A stretch of 64,000 bases of DNA from Marinobacter litoralis (GCF_003336705.1 NZ_QMDL01000002.1:605262-669261), one strand, 5' to 3'. Numbered from the stretch's first letter, positions 29,876-39,679 are shown. Numbers and translations: made by a program. The notes: generated by a model from the letters alone, not told the origin.

Positions 29876-31024
29876 CTAGTGCAGGTAGCTGACCCAAGAT
29901 CGGATTTTTTGCAGACCGCGAACCAACAAGGCAATCGGATTGTTCTCTCCGCCGGTCAGGATAACCGCATGGACCTTACCGCCTACACGAACCTTGTTCG
30001 GCCAGTTTTCCACACCGCCTTCCAGCTCAACCCGCACCGGGATATGCCGGGCGGGCTCAAACCAGCGATTGGACGACTGGTCAGCAACCAAACCGCCCTT
30101 CTCCTGACGACCGATATCGATACCCCAGGCAATGCTCTGTACCCGACCATCGAAGATTTCTCCGGGCACCGCGTCGAAGACCAATCGCACCGGGTCGCCG
30201 GGCTCCAGCAGTTGCAACTGGTTTTCCCGCAGGTCTACGGTGATCCAGGCGCCTCGGGCATCGATGAAGGTCATCGCTGGGTTGCCAGCATTCACGAAGT
30301 GGCCCTCAGACAGAGTCACGTTGGTCACTACACCTCTGTGGGGCGCGCGCACAGTTGTTGATGCCAGATCATACTGAGCTCGTTCCAGTTGGGCTTGCGC
30401 CGCGAGGATGGTCGGATTCTCGGCCCCTTTTGGCCCGAGCTGCACCCGGGCACTTTCAAGATTGGCCCGAGCCGCACTCAACTGAGCTTCAGCATCAGCC
30501 ACTTTGGTTCTGGCGGCATCGCCCTGAGCTGTTGGAACAATCCCGCGGGCTTCTAGCTTCAAGGTGCGCTCTGCGTCGGTACGCGCCATATCCAATTGGG
30601 TGCGGGCTTGGGTGACTGCAGCCTGTGCGGCGACCAACGATGCCACTGAGGCATCTATCCCTTGTGCAGCGGAGGCAAGATTCGCTTCCGCTTGCTTGAG
30701 CGCAAGTTCGAACGGCCTACGATCAATCGAGAACAATGGATCTCCAGCTTCCACGACAGCGTTGTCAGTCACGTCTACCGAGACAACTTCACCGGCTACC
30801 CGAGGTGCTATCTGAACCACATGAGCGGACACCACCCCACGTGACGAAGACGGAGCCAGTCGGTCACTGAGGGCATAAATAAACACCAGGGCGATCAACA
30901 CCAGCACAACAACAGTGGCAACAGCTTTGGCGGGATTTTTCCGGGCGGTTTCATCTTGCGAGGTGGCAGTTGCAGGTACGGTTTCTTCCGTTGGCGATTC
31001 AGCCGGATTCGCATCAGTACTCAT
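29876..31024 (-). CDS. HlyD-family membrane fusion protein (AaeA/EmrA-like)
   Basis: A 382-residue adaptor: a cytoplasmic polar N-terminus, one membrane helix (about residues 35-53), a biotinyl-lipoyl-like half (VAGEVVSVDVTDNAVVEAGDPL), a coiled-coil hairpin (about 100-210) and a beta-barrel part (VRAPHRGVVTNVTL onward). I start at ATG 31024, which has AAGGG seven bases upstream; a frame from 31123 would add 33 residues, unlike the family. First gene of the HlyD-FUSC-permease operon, as in the AaeAB pump. Confidence 0.82.
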   Translation of the reverse strand: MSTDANPAESPTEETVPATATSQDETARKNPAKAVATVVVLVLIALVFIYALSDRLAPSSSRGVVSAHVVQIAPRVAGEVVSVDVTDNAVVEAGDPLFSIDRRPFELALKQAEANLASAAQGIDASVASLVAAQAAVTQARTQLDMARTDAERTLKLEARGIVPTAQGDAARTKVADAEAQLSAARANLESARVQLGPKGAENPTILAAQAQLERAQYDLASTTVRAPHRGVVTNVTLSEGHFVNAGNPAMTFIDARGAWITVDLRENQLQLLEPGDPVRLVFDAVPGEIFDGRVQSIAWGIDIGRQEKGGLVADQSSNRWFEPARHIPVRVELEGGVENWPNKVRVGGKVHAVILTGGENNPIALLVRGLQKIRSWVSYLH

Positions 31025-31068
31025 ACAAAACCCTTTTTTAGAATTTTTTCTGAAGTATAGACGCCTGC

Positions 31069-31728
31069 TTACGCCAAAAGTGTTTTCAGGAATCGGTCCA
31101 GATCTCTGACTTCTTCCAGGCACAAACTGTGCTCCATGCCATAGCTTTGGTACTCGGGCTCAAATTCCAGATCTTGCAACGTTTTATGAGCCGCTTGCCC
31201 CAAACGCTCCATTACGATCTGATCAAACCGGCCATGGCCGATAAAAATCGGTAAGTTGCGGTTGGCATCGCTCAATTCTATGGAATCGGCCGTGGCAAAG
31301 TAGGTGGATAAAGCAAACAAACCACCCAAACGCTCCGGGTAGCTCAAGGCCAATTCGTAGGCCACCGCACCACCCTGAGAGAACCCCCCAAGAATGATGT
31401 TCTCACTGGCCACACCCCGTTCACGCTCGGCCTTGATCAACTCTGCCACCATACCCGCAGACGCACGAAGCTGCTCCGCATCTACTTTGCGGTCAACGTC
31501 CATGGCAAGAATGTCGTACCAGGCGGGCATCACCATGCCACCGTTAATGGTCACCGGCAGTTCGGGGGCATGAGGAAAGATAAAACGCACAGGGGTTTCA
31601 CGGGAGAAAGCGAATTCCGGCACTACCGGCTCGAAATCGTGACCACTGGCGCCAAGGCCATGCAGCCAGATAATAGTGTGCTGGGGCTCGGGACCGGTAT
31701 CGATCTGCAATGCGTTCAACTTTGCCAT
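31069..31728 (-). CDS. Alpha/beta hydrolase, carboxylesterase (phospholipase/carboxylesterase family)
   Basis: A 219-residue cytoplasmic serine esterase. The catalytic triad is Ser117 in GGFSQGG, Asp169 in GHGRFDQIV and His200 in YGMEHSL; HGLGASGHDFEPVV forms the oxyanion region. It resembles Pseudomonas carboxylesterase II (EstB). I start at ATG 31728, with GGGAG five bases before it; ATG 31743 is an alternative adding five residues. The natural substrate is unknown; small acyl esters or acyl-proteins are possible. Confidence 0.88.
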   Translation of the reverse strand: MAKLNALQIDTGPEPQHTIIWLHGLGASGHDFEPVVPEFAFSRETPVRFIFPHAPELPVTINGGMVMPAWYDILAMDVDRKVDAEQLRASAGMVAELIKAERERGVASENIILGGFSQGGAVAYELALSYPERLGGLFALSTYFATADSIELSDANRNLPIFIGHGRFDQIVMERLGQAAHKTLQDLEFEPEYQSYGMEHSLCLEEVRDLDRFLKTLLA

Positions 31729-31834
31729 GGGGACTCCCGTCAATTAGGTAAATAAACCCCGCATCATACAGCTTGGATAATTTTCTACACCAGCAAACGG
31801 GAAAGAATATGAATCTCCGGACCACCCCGAAACA

Positions 31835-32206
31835 CTAGTTTCCGGAGCGCTCAGCAAGCCGGCGAGCAACCCAGCGATGATAAAGCGCGGCCAAGCAGGG
31901 CCGGATCACAGGCAGCCCAATCATCCAAGCGAGCGGTTTCAACACCGGCACCCGGGACATCAGCAGGATGTAGGCGTCCATCTCTTGATGGATCTTTCCC
32001 GCACTGTCTTTCACGTGCAACTCTCTCAAGGCTTTATCCGGGTCTACACCTTGAGCCTTCAATTCTTCGTCACGGCCGGTGATGTCCAGCCACCCTACGG
32101 AGTCGCCGCCATGGCCGGCCAGCTTTTCATACCAGCGGCGATCCCGAATGCAGGTCGGGCAAGCGCCATCGTAAAACACCAACAATTTACCTTTATCCTG
32201 AGCCAT
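31835..32206 (-). CDS. Thiol-disulfide oxidoreductase DCC-family protein (DUF393)
   Basis: A 123-residue protein with the DCC motif FYDGACPTC (Asp13, Cys16, Cys19) close to the N-terminus, in a thioredoxin-like fold. The family's role is poorly known. The start is ATG 32206 after AGGAGGG; a longer frame from 32311 overlaps the transporter gene and is rejected. It follows the Bcr/CflA transporter gene on the same strand after 26 bases and may be co-transcribed with it. Confidence 0.8.
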   Translation of the reverse strand: MAQDKGKLLVFYDGACPTCIRDRRWYEKLAGHGGDSVGWLDITGRDEELKAQGVDPDKALRELHVKDSAGKIHQEMDAYILLMSRVPVLKPLAWMIGLPVIRPCLAALYHRWVARRLAERSGN

Positions 32207-32232
32207 AGAACCCTCCTGTCGAGCGCACTTAC

Positions 32233-33429
32233 TCAGCTGGATGAAACGGCCAGCTCCCTTGCCACTGCCTTGGGGCCTCCCCAAGCTAACACTACAGCAC
32301 CAATCGAGCACGCCAACATACTCGCGACGATGGGCAACAGAGCCTCACCACTGACCGAAGAAGAGACCGCGCTGACGATACCCGCAATGGTGAACTGTGA
32401 TGCTCCCAGCATAGCGGAAGCTGTGCCTCCCAGGTGCGGGAAGAATTCCAAAGCGTTGGCCATGTTATTGGGCACGATACCGCCCTGGCAGCCGATGGCA
32501 GCGATAAAGCAGGCGGCCACTGCCCAGAACGGGCCGTCGAATAACACCACCGTCACCAGCAACAACAACGCTGCGCACTGCAATAGCACCTGAGCTCTGA
32601 GCAGCACCACGGAGGTGAATCGGCGAAGCAGCGGCCGGTTCGCTAAATTCATCACCGCCATCAGCACAATGTTGGCCGCGAACAACATGGCAAAAGAGCT
32701 ATTCGATACACCAAACCATTCCTGATAAATAAAAGACGAGTGAGTTATGAAGAGCATCATGGAGCTGAAGCAAAGCACCTGGATGCCGACGAAACGCATA
32801 GTGGTTTTGTGGCGCAGCACCAGCATGTAATTGGTTACCAACGTTTTCACTGGCGTGAACGTTCTCGGCCGTGGCTTAAGGCGCGGGAACAAAGCCAGCT
32901 TCAACACCACCGCCAGAAAGATGCTGTACGCCGCCAGCACGAGGAAGATCCAGTTCCAATGTCCAAGCGCCAACATGGCTGCGCCAAGCCCCGGTGCCGC
33001 GGCAGGCGCAATAAACATGATCAAACCGATCAAACCGAACAATCGGGCGGCATCTTGCCCGCCGACCTGATCCCGCACAATCGCCGGCACAGACACGGCA
33101 CAGAAAGCACCGCCAAAGCCCTGCACCACGCGCCAGAATACCATCTCGCTCAGGCCATCCGTTTGCGCCACCATCACCGAAGCCACTGCGAACACCGCCA
33201 AGCCGAACAGCAATATATGCCGACGACCGTAGCGGTCTGACAACGGGCCGCCCACCAGCTGTGCCAACCCCATGGTGGCGACGTAGGCGCTTAATGTCAG
33301 CCCCACGCTGGCATGGGGAACCGCAAAATCTCGGGCAATGCTTGGAAACGCCGGCAAATACGCATCCAGAGCCAAAGGCCCCAGGGCGACGGTCATGCCA
33401 AGCAGTAAGGCGAGCTGAAAATGGGACAA
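32233..33429 (-). CDS. Bcr/CflA-family drug:H+ antiporter (MFS)
   Basis: A 398-residue major facilitator with 12 predicted helices. The N-terminal half shows ALDAYLPAFPSIARDF and GPLSDRYGRRHILL, motif A of the 12-helix drug efflux group, matching Bcr/CflA proteins that export bicyclomycin, chloramphenicol or sulfonamides. The true substrate is unknown. GGAG lies before the ATG. Confidence 0.87.
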   Translation of the reverse strand: MSHFQLALLLGMTVALGPLALDAYLPAFPSIARDFAVPHASVGLTLSAYVATMGLAQLVGGPLSDRYGRRHILLFGLAVFAVASVMVAQTDGLSEMVFWRVVQGFGGAFCAVSVPAIVRDQVGGQDAARLFGLIGLIMFIAPAAAPGLGAAMLALGHWNWIFLVLAAYSIFLAVVLKLALFPRLKPRPRTFTPVKTLVTNYMLVLRHKTTMRFVGIQVLCFSSMMLFITHSSFIYQEWFGVSNSSFAMLFAANIVLMAVMNLANRPLLRRFTSVVLLRAQVLLQCAALLLLVTVVLFDGPFWAVAACFIAAIGCQGGIVPNNMANALEFFPHLGGTASAMLGASQFTIAGIVSAVSSSVSGEALLPIVASMLACSIGAVVLAWGGPKAVARELAVSSS

Positions 33430-33506
33430 GATCTATCTCCTTTTGTTAGGTAGATAGCTAACGGCAACCGGCGATAAATCTCAATGCGCGCTAACCGAGG
33501 GGCAGC

Positions 33507-33938
33507 TTAGTCCAGCACGCAATGGTTGCCGTATAACTGGCTGACCTTTCTGCGCTTTTGCCTTAGATTGTTGCCCCGGTCATTACTGTATCCAGCCCTC
33601 AACTGCATCTGTATCCGGTCCAGTTGGGCACGGTATTTGGCGCATTGGGAAGCTTTCATCTGCTCGTCTTTCGCTGCCTTGGCATATCGTTTTTTCGACT
33701 TTGAGTGCAACAGACGCTCAACCGATTGCCGGCTCTGACGAACCTTTTCGGATTGGCGAATATTCACGCTTAACGGAACGGTGACGGGCTCCCGCACAGT
33801 GATCGCGGCATGGCCTTCAAGGTTCGGTGGTGTATCAGAGAAATGGATCGATCCACGGGCATCGGTCCAGCGGTATATTTCAGCGTGTGCGGGCACCGTC
33901 ACCAGCATGCACAGCACCATTAGTGCAATCCTTCGCAT
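33507..33938 (-). CDS. DUF4124 domain protein
   Basis: A secreted protein of 143 residues: signal peptide ending near AHA (residue 19), then EIYRWTDARGSIHFSDTPP, the DUF4124 signature. The rest is a basic, coiled-coil-like helix with two cysteines (about residues 99 and 140). Function unknown. It is a single minus-strand gene between the MFS gene and glcF. Confidence 0.8.
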   Translation of the reverse strand: MRRIALMVLCMLVTVPAHAEIYRWTDARGSIHFSDTPPNLEGHAAITVREPVTVPLSVNIRQSEKVRQSRQSVERLLHSKSKKRYAKAAKDEQMKASQCAKYRAQLDRIQMQLRAGYSNDRGNNLRQKRRKVSQLYGNHCVLD

Positions 33939-34044
33939 GGCTTCACATCCTGTGAAATGTCGTTATCGAATACCCGACCGGTTTTCCCCTGCCGAGCCAA
34001 CCCTGAAACCATACCGCAAAACGCTGCGGAACTCCGGCACCAAG

Positions 34045-35253
34045 TTATCGATCCAGCAACTCAATCCAATGGTTCACCGGTATTTGAGCTTTGGTTTCGA
34101 GGTGTAACTGGCAGCCAATATTAGCCGTTACGATGCGCTCAGGGTTATCCACCGTTAGCGCCTTAAGCTTGTTATCTAGCAGCTTCTGGCTCATTTGTGG
34201 CTGGGTAATCGAGTAAGTGCCCGCTGAACCACAGCACAAGTGTGGATCTTGGGTGGCCGCCAACTCAATACCTGCCTTACTCAGGACTTGTTCAACCACT
34301 CCGCTCTGTTTCATCGCGTGCTGCAAAGTACAGGGGCAATGGAAAGCCACTTTTCCCTGCCCTGCAGGAACCTTCAAAGGCTCCAGATTCTCGTTTAACA
34401 GAAACGCTCCAAGGTCCACGCACAGTTCACTCACTCGCCGGGCTTTACTGGCATAAACCGGGTCCTCTCTGAGCAAATGGCCATAATCCTGAACCATGGC
34501 GCCGCAGCCAGAGGCTGTCATGACGATTGCCTCGGCCCCGGCCTCAATCGCCGGCCACCAAGCATCGATATTACGGCGCATTTGCTCTAATCCACGCTCG
34601 TGCTCAGACAGATGATAATTCACCGCACCACAACAGCCCGCTTCGGACGCTTCCACCAGCGACACGCCCAACTTATCCAACACCCGAGCGGCAGCGGCAT
34701 TGGTGTTGGGTGCCGCTGCGGGTTGTGCACAGCCAGCCAAAGCCAGTACCCAGCGCGAATGGTTGGAAACCGGCCAAGGGTTGGGCTTGCGGCGCGGAGG
34801 GATCTTGGCCCGAAATTTACCTGGCACCGCCGGCCTTACGACCTGCCCCACCCGTAACAATGCCCCAAACAAACGTCGGTCGGGCAACACCCGCGTCAAC
34901 GCCCAGCGCAGCCACCTCTGCTGACGCGGGCGGGGCAACTCCTTTTCGAGGAACCCGCGACTGATATCCACTAACCGGCCGTACTGTACACCTGAGGGGC
35001 AGGTGGTCTCGCAGCTTCGGCAGGTGAGGCAGCGGTCCAGATGCTCGCGGGTTTTTTCGGTAACTTCGGCCCCTTCCAGAAACATCTTCATTAGATAAAT
35101 CCGGCCTCGCGGGCCGTCTCGCTCGTCATTCAGTTCCTGATACGTTGGGCAGGTCGCTGTGCAAAAACCACAATGCACACAGGCCCGAAGAATGTCTTCA
35201 GCTTCCTGCCCTTCGGACGTGTTGGCGAAATGTTGAACCAGATTTGTTTGCAT
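34045..35253 (-). CDS. glcF: Glycolate oxidase Fe-S subunit GlcF
   Basis: The electron-transfer subunit of the membrane-associated glycolate oxidase. It has two [4Fe-4S] ferredoxin motifs, CVHCGFCTATCPT (Cys25, 28, 31, 35) and CLTCRSCETTCPSG (about 75-85), and two CCG domains (GCCGAVNYH and HLCCGSAGTY). The 402-residue length matches E. coli GlcF (407). Last gene of glcD-glcE-glcF, two bases after glcE. Confidence 0.95.
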   Translation of the reverse strand: MQTNLVQHFANTSEGQEAEDILRACVHCGFCTATCPTYQELNDERDGPRGRIYLMKMFLEGAEVTEKTREHLDRCLTCRSCETTCPSGVQYGRLVDISRGFLEKELPRPRQQRWLRWALTRVLPDRRLFGALLRVGQVVRPAVPGKFRAKIPPRRKPNPWPVSNHSRWVLALAGCAQPAAAPNTNAAAARVLDKLGVSLVEASEAGCCGAVNYHLSEHERGLEQMRRNIDAWWPAIEAGAEAIVMTASGCGAMVQDYGHLLREDPVYASKARRVSELCVDLGAFLLNENLEPLKVPAGQGKVAFHCPCTLQHAMKQSGVVEQVLSKAGIELAATQDPHLCCGSAGTYSITQPQMSQKLLDNKLKALTVDNPERIVTANIGCQLHLETKAQIPVNHWIELLDR

Positions 35254-35255
35254 AA

Positions 35256-36323
35256 TTACAACCAGCTGTAGAGGCGACCGGGGTTAAACAACCCGTCGGG
35301 ATCAAAAGACTGTTTCACGCGACGCTGAATAGTTTTCAGAGCCTCCGGCGGACTGTGCATCACCTCACCGGTGCGGTCCCCACCGCGAAACAAGCTCACC
35401 TGACCGCCTGCCGTTTGGGCGATAGGCTCTAGGTCACTCAGCCCTGCTTCCCCACGATACCAGCGTTGCGAACCCGCCCAATCCACCATCCATTGACCGT
35501 TCAGAACCGGCACGGTGGCCGACGAACCCACAGAGAATCGCCACAGTGGTGCTTCTGTATCGGTGAAAAAGTTGTGTTTCAGGTCCTGTATCTGCTGCCA
35601 AAAGTGATCACTCTGCTCCATCACTTCCCCTTGCCACTTATGAGCAGTTGCCTCTACCGCGGACCGAGCCCCGGCCAACCGCAGGTATACCTTTCCGTCC
35701 ACCCAACAGGCGCCGGTCATCGGTTTAGGTTCGCCGGCCCGGCGATTCATGTAGTTCACCGCCTCATCCATCGGCATGTCCCGCACCAATGTGACGGTCG
35801 CTGCGGGTTTGGGCATCACTTTCAAACTGATTTCGGTGATAACGCCTAACGTACCCATAGCCCCTGCTTGCAGGCGCGAGACATCGTAGCCCGCCACATT
35901 TTTCATCACCTGACCGCCGAAACGCAGATGCTCCCCTTTGCCATTCAGCAAGCGAACACCAAGTATTTGGTCCCGCACGGAACCTGCCCAAGGCCTGGCA
36001 GGCCCGGACAAATTACACGCCAAGGTGCCGCCGATGGAAGACGCCTCACCGAAATGCGGCGGCTCAAAGTGCAGGCACTGCCCTTGTTCTGCCAACACCG
36101 CTTCAATCTCTTTGAGAGTGGTGCCTGCCCGCACCGTCAACACCAGCTCCACGGGGTGATATTCCACGATGCCGGTGTGCCCCGCCATGCTTAGCGTGTC
36201 AGTCTCGGCGTTGACGGCGCGCCCCATGAACGCTTTAGTACCGCCACCGACAACATTCAGTTTTCGACTATTGCTGCGAGCGTGTTGCAACTGCTCCTGC
36301 AGAAGGTTGATCTGATCAGCCAT
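35256..36323 (-). CDS. glcE: Glycolate oxidase FAD-binding subunit GlcE
   Basis: FAD-domain subunit of glycolate oxidase, 355 residues (E. coli 350). It has the PCMH-type motifs VVGGGTKAFMGR and HFGEASSIGGTLACNLSGPARPW (shown split here as family hallmarks) and ends FDPDGLFNPGRLYSWL. I start at ATG 36323, with GGGAG seven bases upstream and an 8-base overlap with glcD; an in-frame ATG at 36365 would give a 50-base overlap. Middle gene of glcDEF. Confidence 0.92.
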   Translation of the reverse strand: MADQINLLQEQLQHARSNSRKLNVVGGGTKAFMGRAVNAETDTLSMAGHTGIVEYHPVELVLTVRAGTTLKEIEAVLAEQGQCLHFEPPHFGEASSIGGTLACNLSGPARPWAGSVRDQILGVRLLNGKGEHLRFGGQVMKNVAGYDVSRLQAGAMGTLGVITEISLKVMPKPAATVTLVRDMPMDEAVNYMNRRAGEPKPMTGACWVDGKVYLRLAGARSAVEATAHKWQGEVMEQSDHFWQQIQDLKHNFFTDTEAPLWRFSVGSSATVPVLNGQWMVDWAGSQRWYRGEAGLSDLEPIAQTAGGQVSLFRGGDRTGEVMHSPPEALKTIQRRVKQSFDPDGLFNPGRLYSWL

Positions 36324-37788
36324 GATGCGCTCCCGGCTGTTCATGCCTGTGCTGGTTGTGTTCAAGGGACCGGTATTCCTGACAAAACTTCAGGGTGGGC
36401 ACACCCTTGCCGGGGTTAAGTATCCCTAAAGGATCAAAGGCCGCTTTTACATCGTGGAATTGCTGCAACTCCTGATCATCGAACTGCACCGCCATCTGCC
36501 GGATTTTTTCCACACCCACACCGTGCTCGCCGGTAATGCAGCCTCCCACAGCCACACACAGTTCCAGAATCTTGCGGCCGAAGGCTTCGGTTTTCTCGAA
36601 CTCACCCGGCACATTGGCATCAAACAGAATCAACGGGTGCAGGTTGCCGTCACCGGCATGGAATACGTTGGCCACCCGCAGGCCGTACTCTTCCGACATC
36701 TTTTCCATTTCCAACAGTACCTTGGCCAGATATCGCCGCGGGATGGTGCCGTCCATGCAGTAATAGTCCGGAGATATCCGGCCCACGGCCGGAAACGCGG
36801 ATTTGCGGCCTTTCCATAACAAGGCCCGTTCTTGTTCGTTTTTGGAAGTGCGTATAGATGTGGCGCCTAACTCGCGGAAAAGCGCCTCGGCCTCGGCAAT
36901 ATGCTCGCTGACCTCTTCTTCAGTGCCATCGACTTCGCACAGCAACAGCGCTTTGGCGTCTCGTGGATAGCCGGCGCCGCAGAAATCGTCAGCGGCGATA
37001 ATAGCCGGGCTATCCATCATTTCCAGGCCGCCCGGGATAATGCCGTGGTTGATCACACCGCCTACGGCATCACCGGCTTTTTCTATACTGTCGAAGCCGG
37101 CCATGATGACTCGGGCCACTTCGGGAATGGGCAACAGCTTTACCTTTACCTCCGTGACCACTCCCAACAAACCTTCGGAGCCAGTAAGCAAAGCCAGCAA
37201 ATCCATGCCGCAACCATCCAGCCCATCACTACCCAGCGTCACTCGCTCGCCTTCCGCGGTAATCACTTCGGCACTGAGCAGGTTGTTCACCGTCAGTCCG
37301 TATTTAAGACAATGCACACCACCGGCGTTCTCTGCCACGTTGCCGCCAATGGTGCACGCAATCTGCGAGGACGGGTCTGGCCCGTAATAAAGGCCATAAG
37401 GCGCAGCCTGCTCACTGATTGCCAAGTTACGAACACCGGGCTGCAGGCGCGCCGTGCGGCTGAGCGGATCAATCTCCAGTACCCGGTTAAACTTCGCCAG
37501 CGACAAAACCACCCCTTCTTTATGTGGCATCGCTCCTGCACTCAACCCGGTTCCCGCACCACGAGCAACAACCGGCACCTCATGCTCATGGCAAATGCGC
37601 ATCACCCGCTGAACCTGTTCGACGGTTTCAGGTAACACCACTATTAAAGGAAGCTCCCGGTACATCGCCAAGCCATCGCATTCGTACGGCTTTAGGGTTT
37701 CGTCGTCGGTAATGACGAATTCCGGGTCGATAAAAGAACGGAACAATTCCGCTAACTGCGCTTTGTTTGCTTTTGATTTGGCCATCAT
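36316..37788 (-). CDS. glcD: Glycolate oxidase catalytic subunit GlcD
   Basis: Oxidises glycolate to glyoxylate with FAD. The 490-residue protein has the PCMH FAD-binding motif (VVARGAGTGLSAGAMP) and the C-terminal VGGCITGEHGVGVEK typical of GlcD, ending near LNPGKGVPT. The start is ATG 37788 or the adjacent ATG 37785, after AAGAG; a frame from 37857 adds 23 residues not seen in GlcD. First gene of glcDEF. No glcC regulator or malate synthase glcB is in the window. Confidence 0.94.
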   Translation of the reverse strand: MMAKSKANKAQLAELFRSFIDPEFVITDDETLKPYECDGLAMYRELPLIVVLPETVEQVQRVMRICHEHEVPVVARGAGTGLSAGAMPHKEGVVLSLAKFNRVLEIDPLSRTARLQPGVRNLAISEQAAPYGLYYGPDPSSQIACTIGGNVAENAGGVHCLKYGLTVNNLLSAEVITAEGERVTLGSDGLDGCGMDLLALLTGSEGLLGVVTEVKVKLLPIPEVARVIMAGFDSIEKAGDAVGGVINHGIIPGGLEMMDSPAIIAADDFCGAGYPRDAKALLLCEVDGTEEEVSEHIAEAEALFRELGATSIRTSKNEQERALLWKGRKSAFPAVGRISPDYYCMDGTIPRRYLAKVLLEMEKMSEEYGLRVANVFHAGDGNLHPLILFDANVPGEFEKTEAFGRKILELCVAVGGCITGEHGVGVEKIRQMAVQFDDQELQQFHDVKAAFDPLGILNPGKGVPTLKFCQEYRSLEHNQHRHEQPGAHHG

Positions 37789-37976
37789 CTGCTCTTTATT
37801 TGTTATTCGCGCCAGCCTAAACAGTAGCCGAAACCTGTTCCTGCACAAGCCGACCAAAGCCCAAGACCGGGATACACTCGCTACCCCAAGTCAAAACACT
37901 TGCATTGATGAACGAATCCGCCAAAATGTACGACACGTTATTACCCGCACTTTCACCAAAATCCAACAAAATGGTG

Positions 37977-38005
37977 TTGATTTCCGCGGCGACAGTCCGT
38001 AAAAC
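37977..38005 (+). promoter_or_regulatory. Possible promoter of the arginine-type ABC operon
   Basis: TTGATT (37977-37982), a 17-base spacer, TAAAAC (38000-38005), 36 bases before the ATG of the ATPase gene. Each box matches four of six consensus bases, so this is tentative. It lies in the divergent region to glcD; I saw no clear ArgR box. Confidence 0.35.
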
Positions 38006-38041
38006 ATGCGCCTTTGAACGACAGCCCCCAGGAGTCACCCC

Positions 38042-38812
38042 ATGGCGGATGCAGCGCCTCTGATTTGTAGGGACATTCACAAAACCTTTAACGACCTCGA
38101 AGTTCTCAAGGGCATTTCCCTAGAGACCCGTAAAGGCGATGTCGTGTCTCTGATTGGCAGCTCCGGTTCTGGCAAGAGCACCTTCCTGCGCTGCATCAAC
38201 CTGCTGGAAACCCCTACGTCGGGCGACATCATCGTTCACGGCGATCCCGTCCAGTTCAAACACAACCGGAAAGGCGAGCGGATACCCGCCAACAATCGTC
38301 AGGTGGAACTGATTCGTGCGCGTCTGTCGATGGTTTTCCAAGGCTTCAACTTGTGGTCACACATGACGGTGTTGGAAAACATCATCGAAGCGCCCGTGCA
38401 TGTGTTGAAAGTACCCAGAAAAGAAGCGATCGAACGGGCCGAGGCCTATTTGAACAAAGTCGGCATTTACGAGCGCAAAGATTACTACCCGGCTCAGATG
38501 TCTGGCGGGCAGCAGCAGCGAGCTGCCATCGCCCGTGCTTTGGCGATGGAGCCAGAGGTCATGCTGTTTGACGAGCCCACTTCGGCCCTGGACCCCGAGT
38601 TGGTCGGTGAGGTATTGAAAGTCATGCAGAGCCTGGCCGAGGAAGGCCGCACCATGATCGTGGTCACTCACGAAATGGCGTTTGCAAGGGATGTGTCGAG
38701 TCAGGTCCTGTTTTTGCATCAGGGCGTGATTGAGGAGCAAGGTACGCCGGAAAAGGTGTTTGATCACCCGGAATCCGAGCGGATGCAACAATTTCTTGCT
38801 CCCAAGTTCTGA
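38042..38812 (+). CDS. aotP: Basic amino acid ABC transporter ATPase (AotP/HisP-like)
   Basis: ATPase of a polar amino acid importer. Walker [10 protein letters not shown] at residues 39-47, signature [15 protein letters not shown] at about 157, Walker [15 protein letters not shown]. The 256-residue length and the [15 protein letters not shown] insert match HisP/AotP, the histidine/arginine/ornithine group. It heads a four-gene operon ordered P-J-Q-M (Pseudomonas has J-Q-M-O-P). AGGAG precedes ATG 38042. The nearby astE and ast genes support arginine or ornithine as substrate. Confidence 0.88.
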   Translation: MADAAPLICRDIHKTFNDLEVLKGISLETRKGDVVSLIGSSGSGKSTFLRCINLLETPTSGDIIVHGDPVQFKHNRKGERIPANNRQVELIRARLSMVFQGFNLWSHMTVLENIIEAPVHVLKVPRKEAIERAEAYLNKVGIYERKDYYPAQMSGGQQQRAAIARALAMEPEVMLFDEPTSALDPELVGEVLKVMQSLAEEGRTMIVVTHEMAFARDVSSQVLFLHQGVIEEQGTPEKVFDHPESERMQQFLAPKF

Positions 38813-38900
38813 GCACCGGTGCTATCTTGAAACCGGGACTAAAATAGAAAACTTCTATAAAAAATAAAGCCTGAATGGCAAATGATTGGAGAAGTGACAC

Positions 38901-39647
38901 ATGAAGAAATTATTGATTGCAGCAAGTTGCGCCATGGCCATGTTCGCAAGCGGCGCACAGGCTCAGGATCTGCGGATTGCGTTTGACGTACCTTACGAGC
39001 CGTTTGAATACAAAGACGATAACGGCGAACTGACCGGTTTTGAAGTAGAACTCGCCAGCGCCATGTGCGAAGAACTGGAAGCCAATTGCGAGTTCGTTAT
39101 TCAGGCGTGGGACGGCATGATTCCTGGCCTGCTCGCCCGTAAGTTTGATCTGATCATGTCTTCCATGTCGATCACTGAAGAGCGGGCCAAGCGCGTTCTG
39201 TTCTCCGACCCTTACTACATCACTCCAGGCGGCTGGTTTGGTCCTGAGTCGTTCAATACCGATGTTACCGATCTGGAAGCCATGAAGGGCAAGACCGTTG
39301 GCGTTCAGCGCGGCACCACCATGGACACCTACGTAACCGAGAACATGCACAGCGCCGTAACCATCAAGCGTTACACCACCGCTGAAGATATGGTTCTGGA
39401 CCTTGAAGGCCAGCGTATTGATGTTGCTTTTGTAGACTACCCGGTTGGCGAGCAAACCATTCTGAACCGCGAAGGTTTCAAAGAAGTGGGCGAACCAGTG
39501 AAGCTGGGCGAAGGTGTTGGTGTTGCCATGCGTAAGCGTGACGCCAAACTGGCCAAAGAGATCAATGCCGCTCTCAAGACTCTGAAAGAGAACGGCACGT
39601 ACGACACCATCATGGCCAAGTACTTCAACTACGACATCAAGATTTAA
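38901..39647 (+). CDS. aotJ: Periplasmic basic amino acid binding protein (AotJ/ArtJ-like)
   Basis: A 248-residue SBP_bac_3 protein. Signal peptide with cleavage after AQA (residue 21), then LRIAFDVPYEPFEYKDDNG, GFEVELASAMCEEL and SMSITEERAKRVLFSDPYY, the standard ligand-site stretches for arginine/ornithine/lysine/histidine-binding proteins. A strong stem-loop (39656-39679) follows it and separates it from the permease genes. GGAG precedes ATG 38901. Confidence 0.87.
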   Translation: MKKLLIAASCAMAMFASGAQAQDLRIAFDVPYEPFEYKDDNGELTGFEVELASAMCEELEANCEFVIQAWDGMIPGLLARKFDLIMSSMSITEERAKRVLFSDPYYITPGGWFGPESFNTDVTDLEAMKGKTVGVQRGTTMDTYVTENMHSAVTIKRYTTAEDMVLDLEGQRIDVAFVDYPVGEQTILNREGFKEVGEPVKLGEGVGVAMRKRDAKLAKEINAALKTLKENGTYDTIMAKYFNYDIKI

Positions 39648-39655
39648 ACCACTCC

Positions 39656-39679
39656 GGGAGCAGCCAACTGGCTGCTCCC
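39656..39679 (+). other. Strong stem-loop between aotJ and aotQ
   Basis: Perfect 10-bp stem GGGAGCAGCC / GGCTGCTCCC with loop AACT, without a T-run. In binding-protein operons such hairpins protect the upstream mRNA and let the binding protein be made in excess over the permease. Confidence 0.6.
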
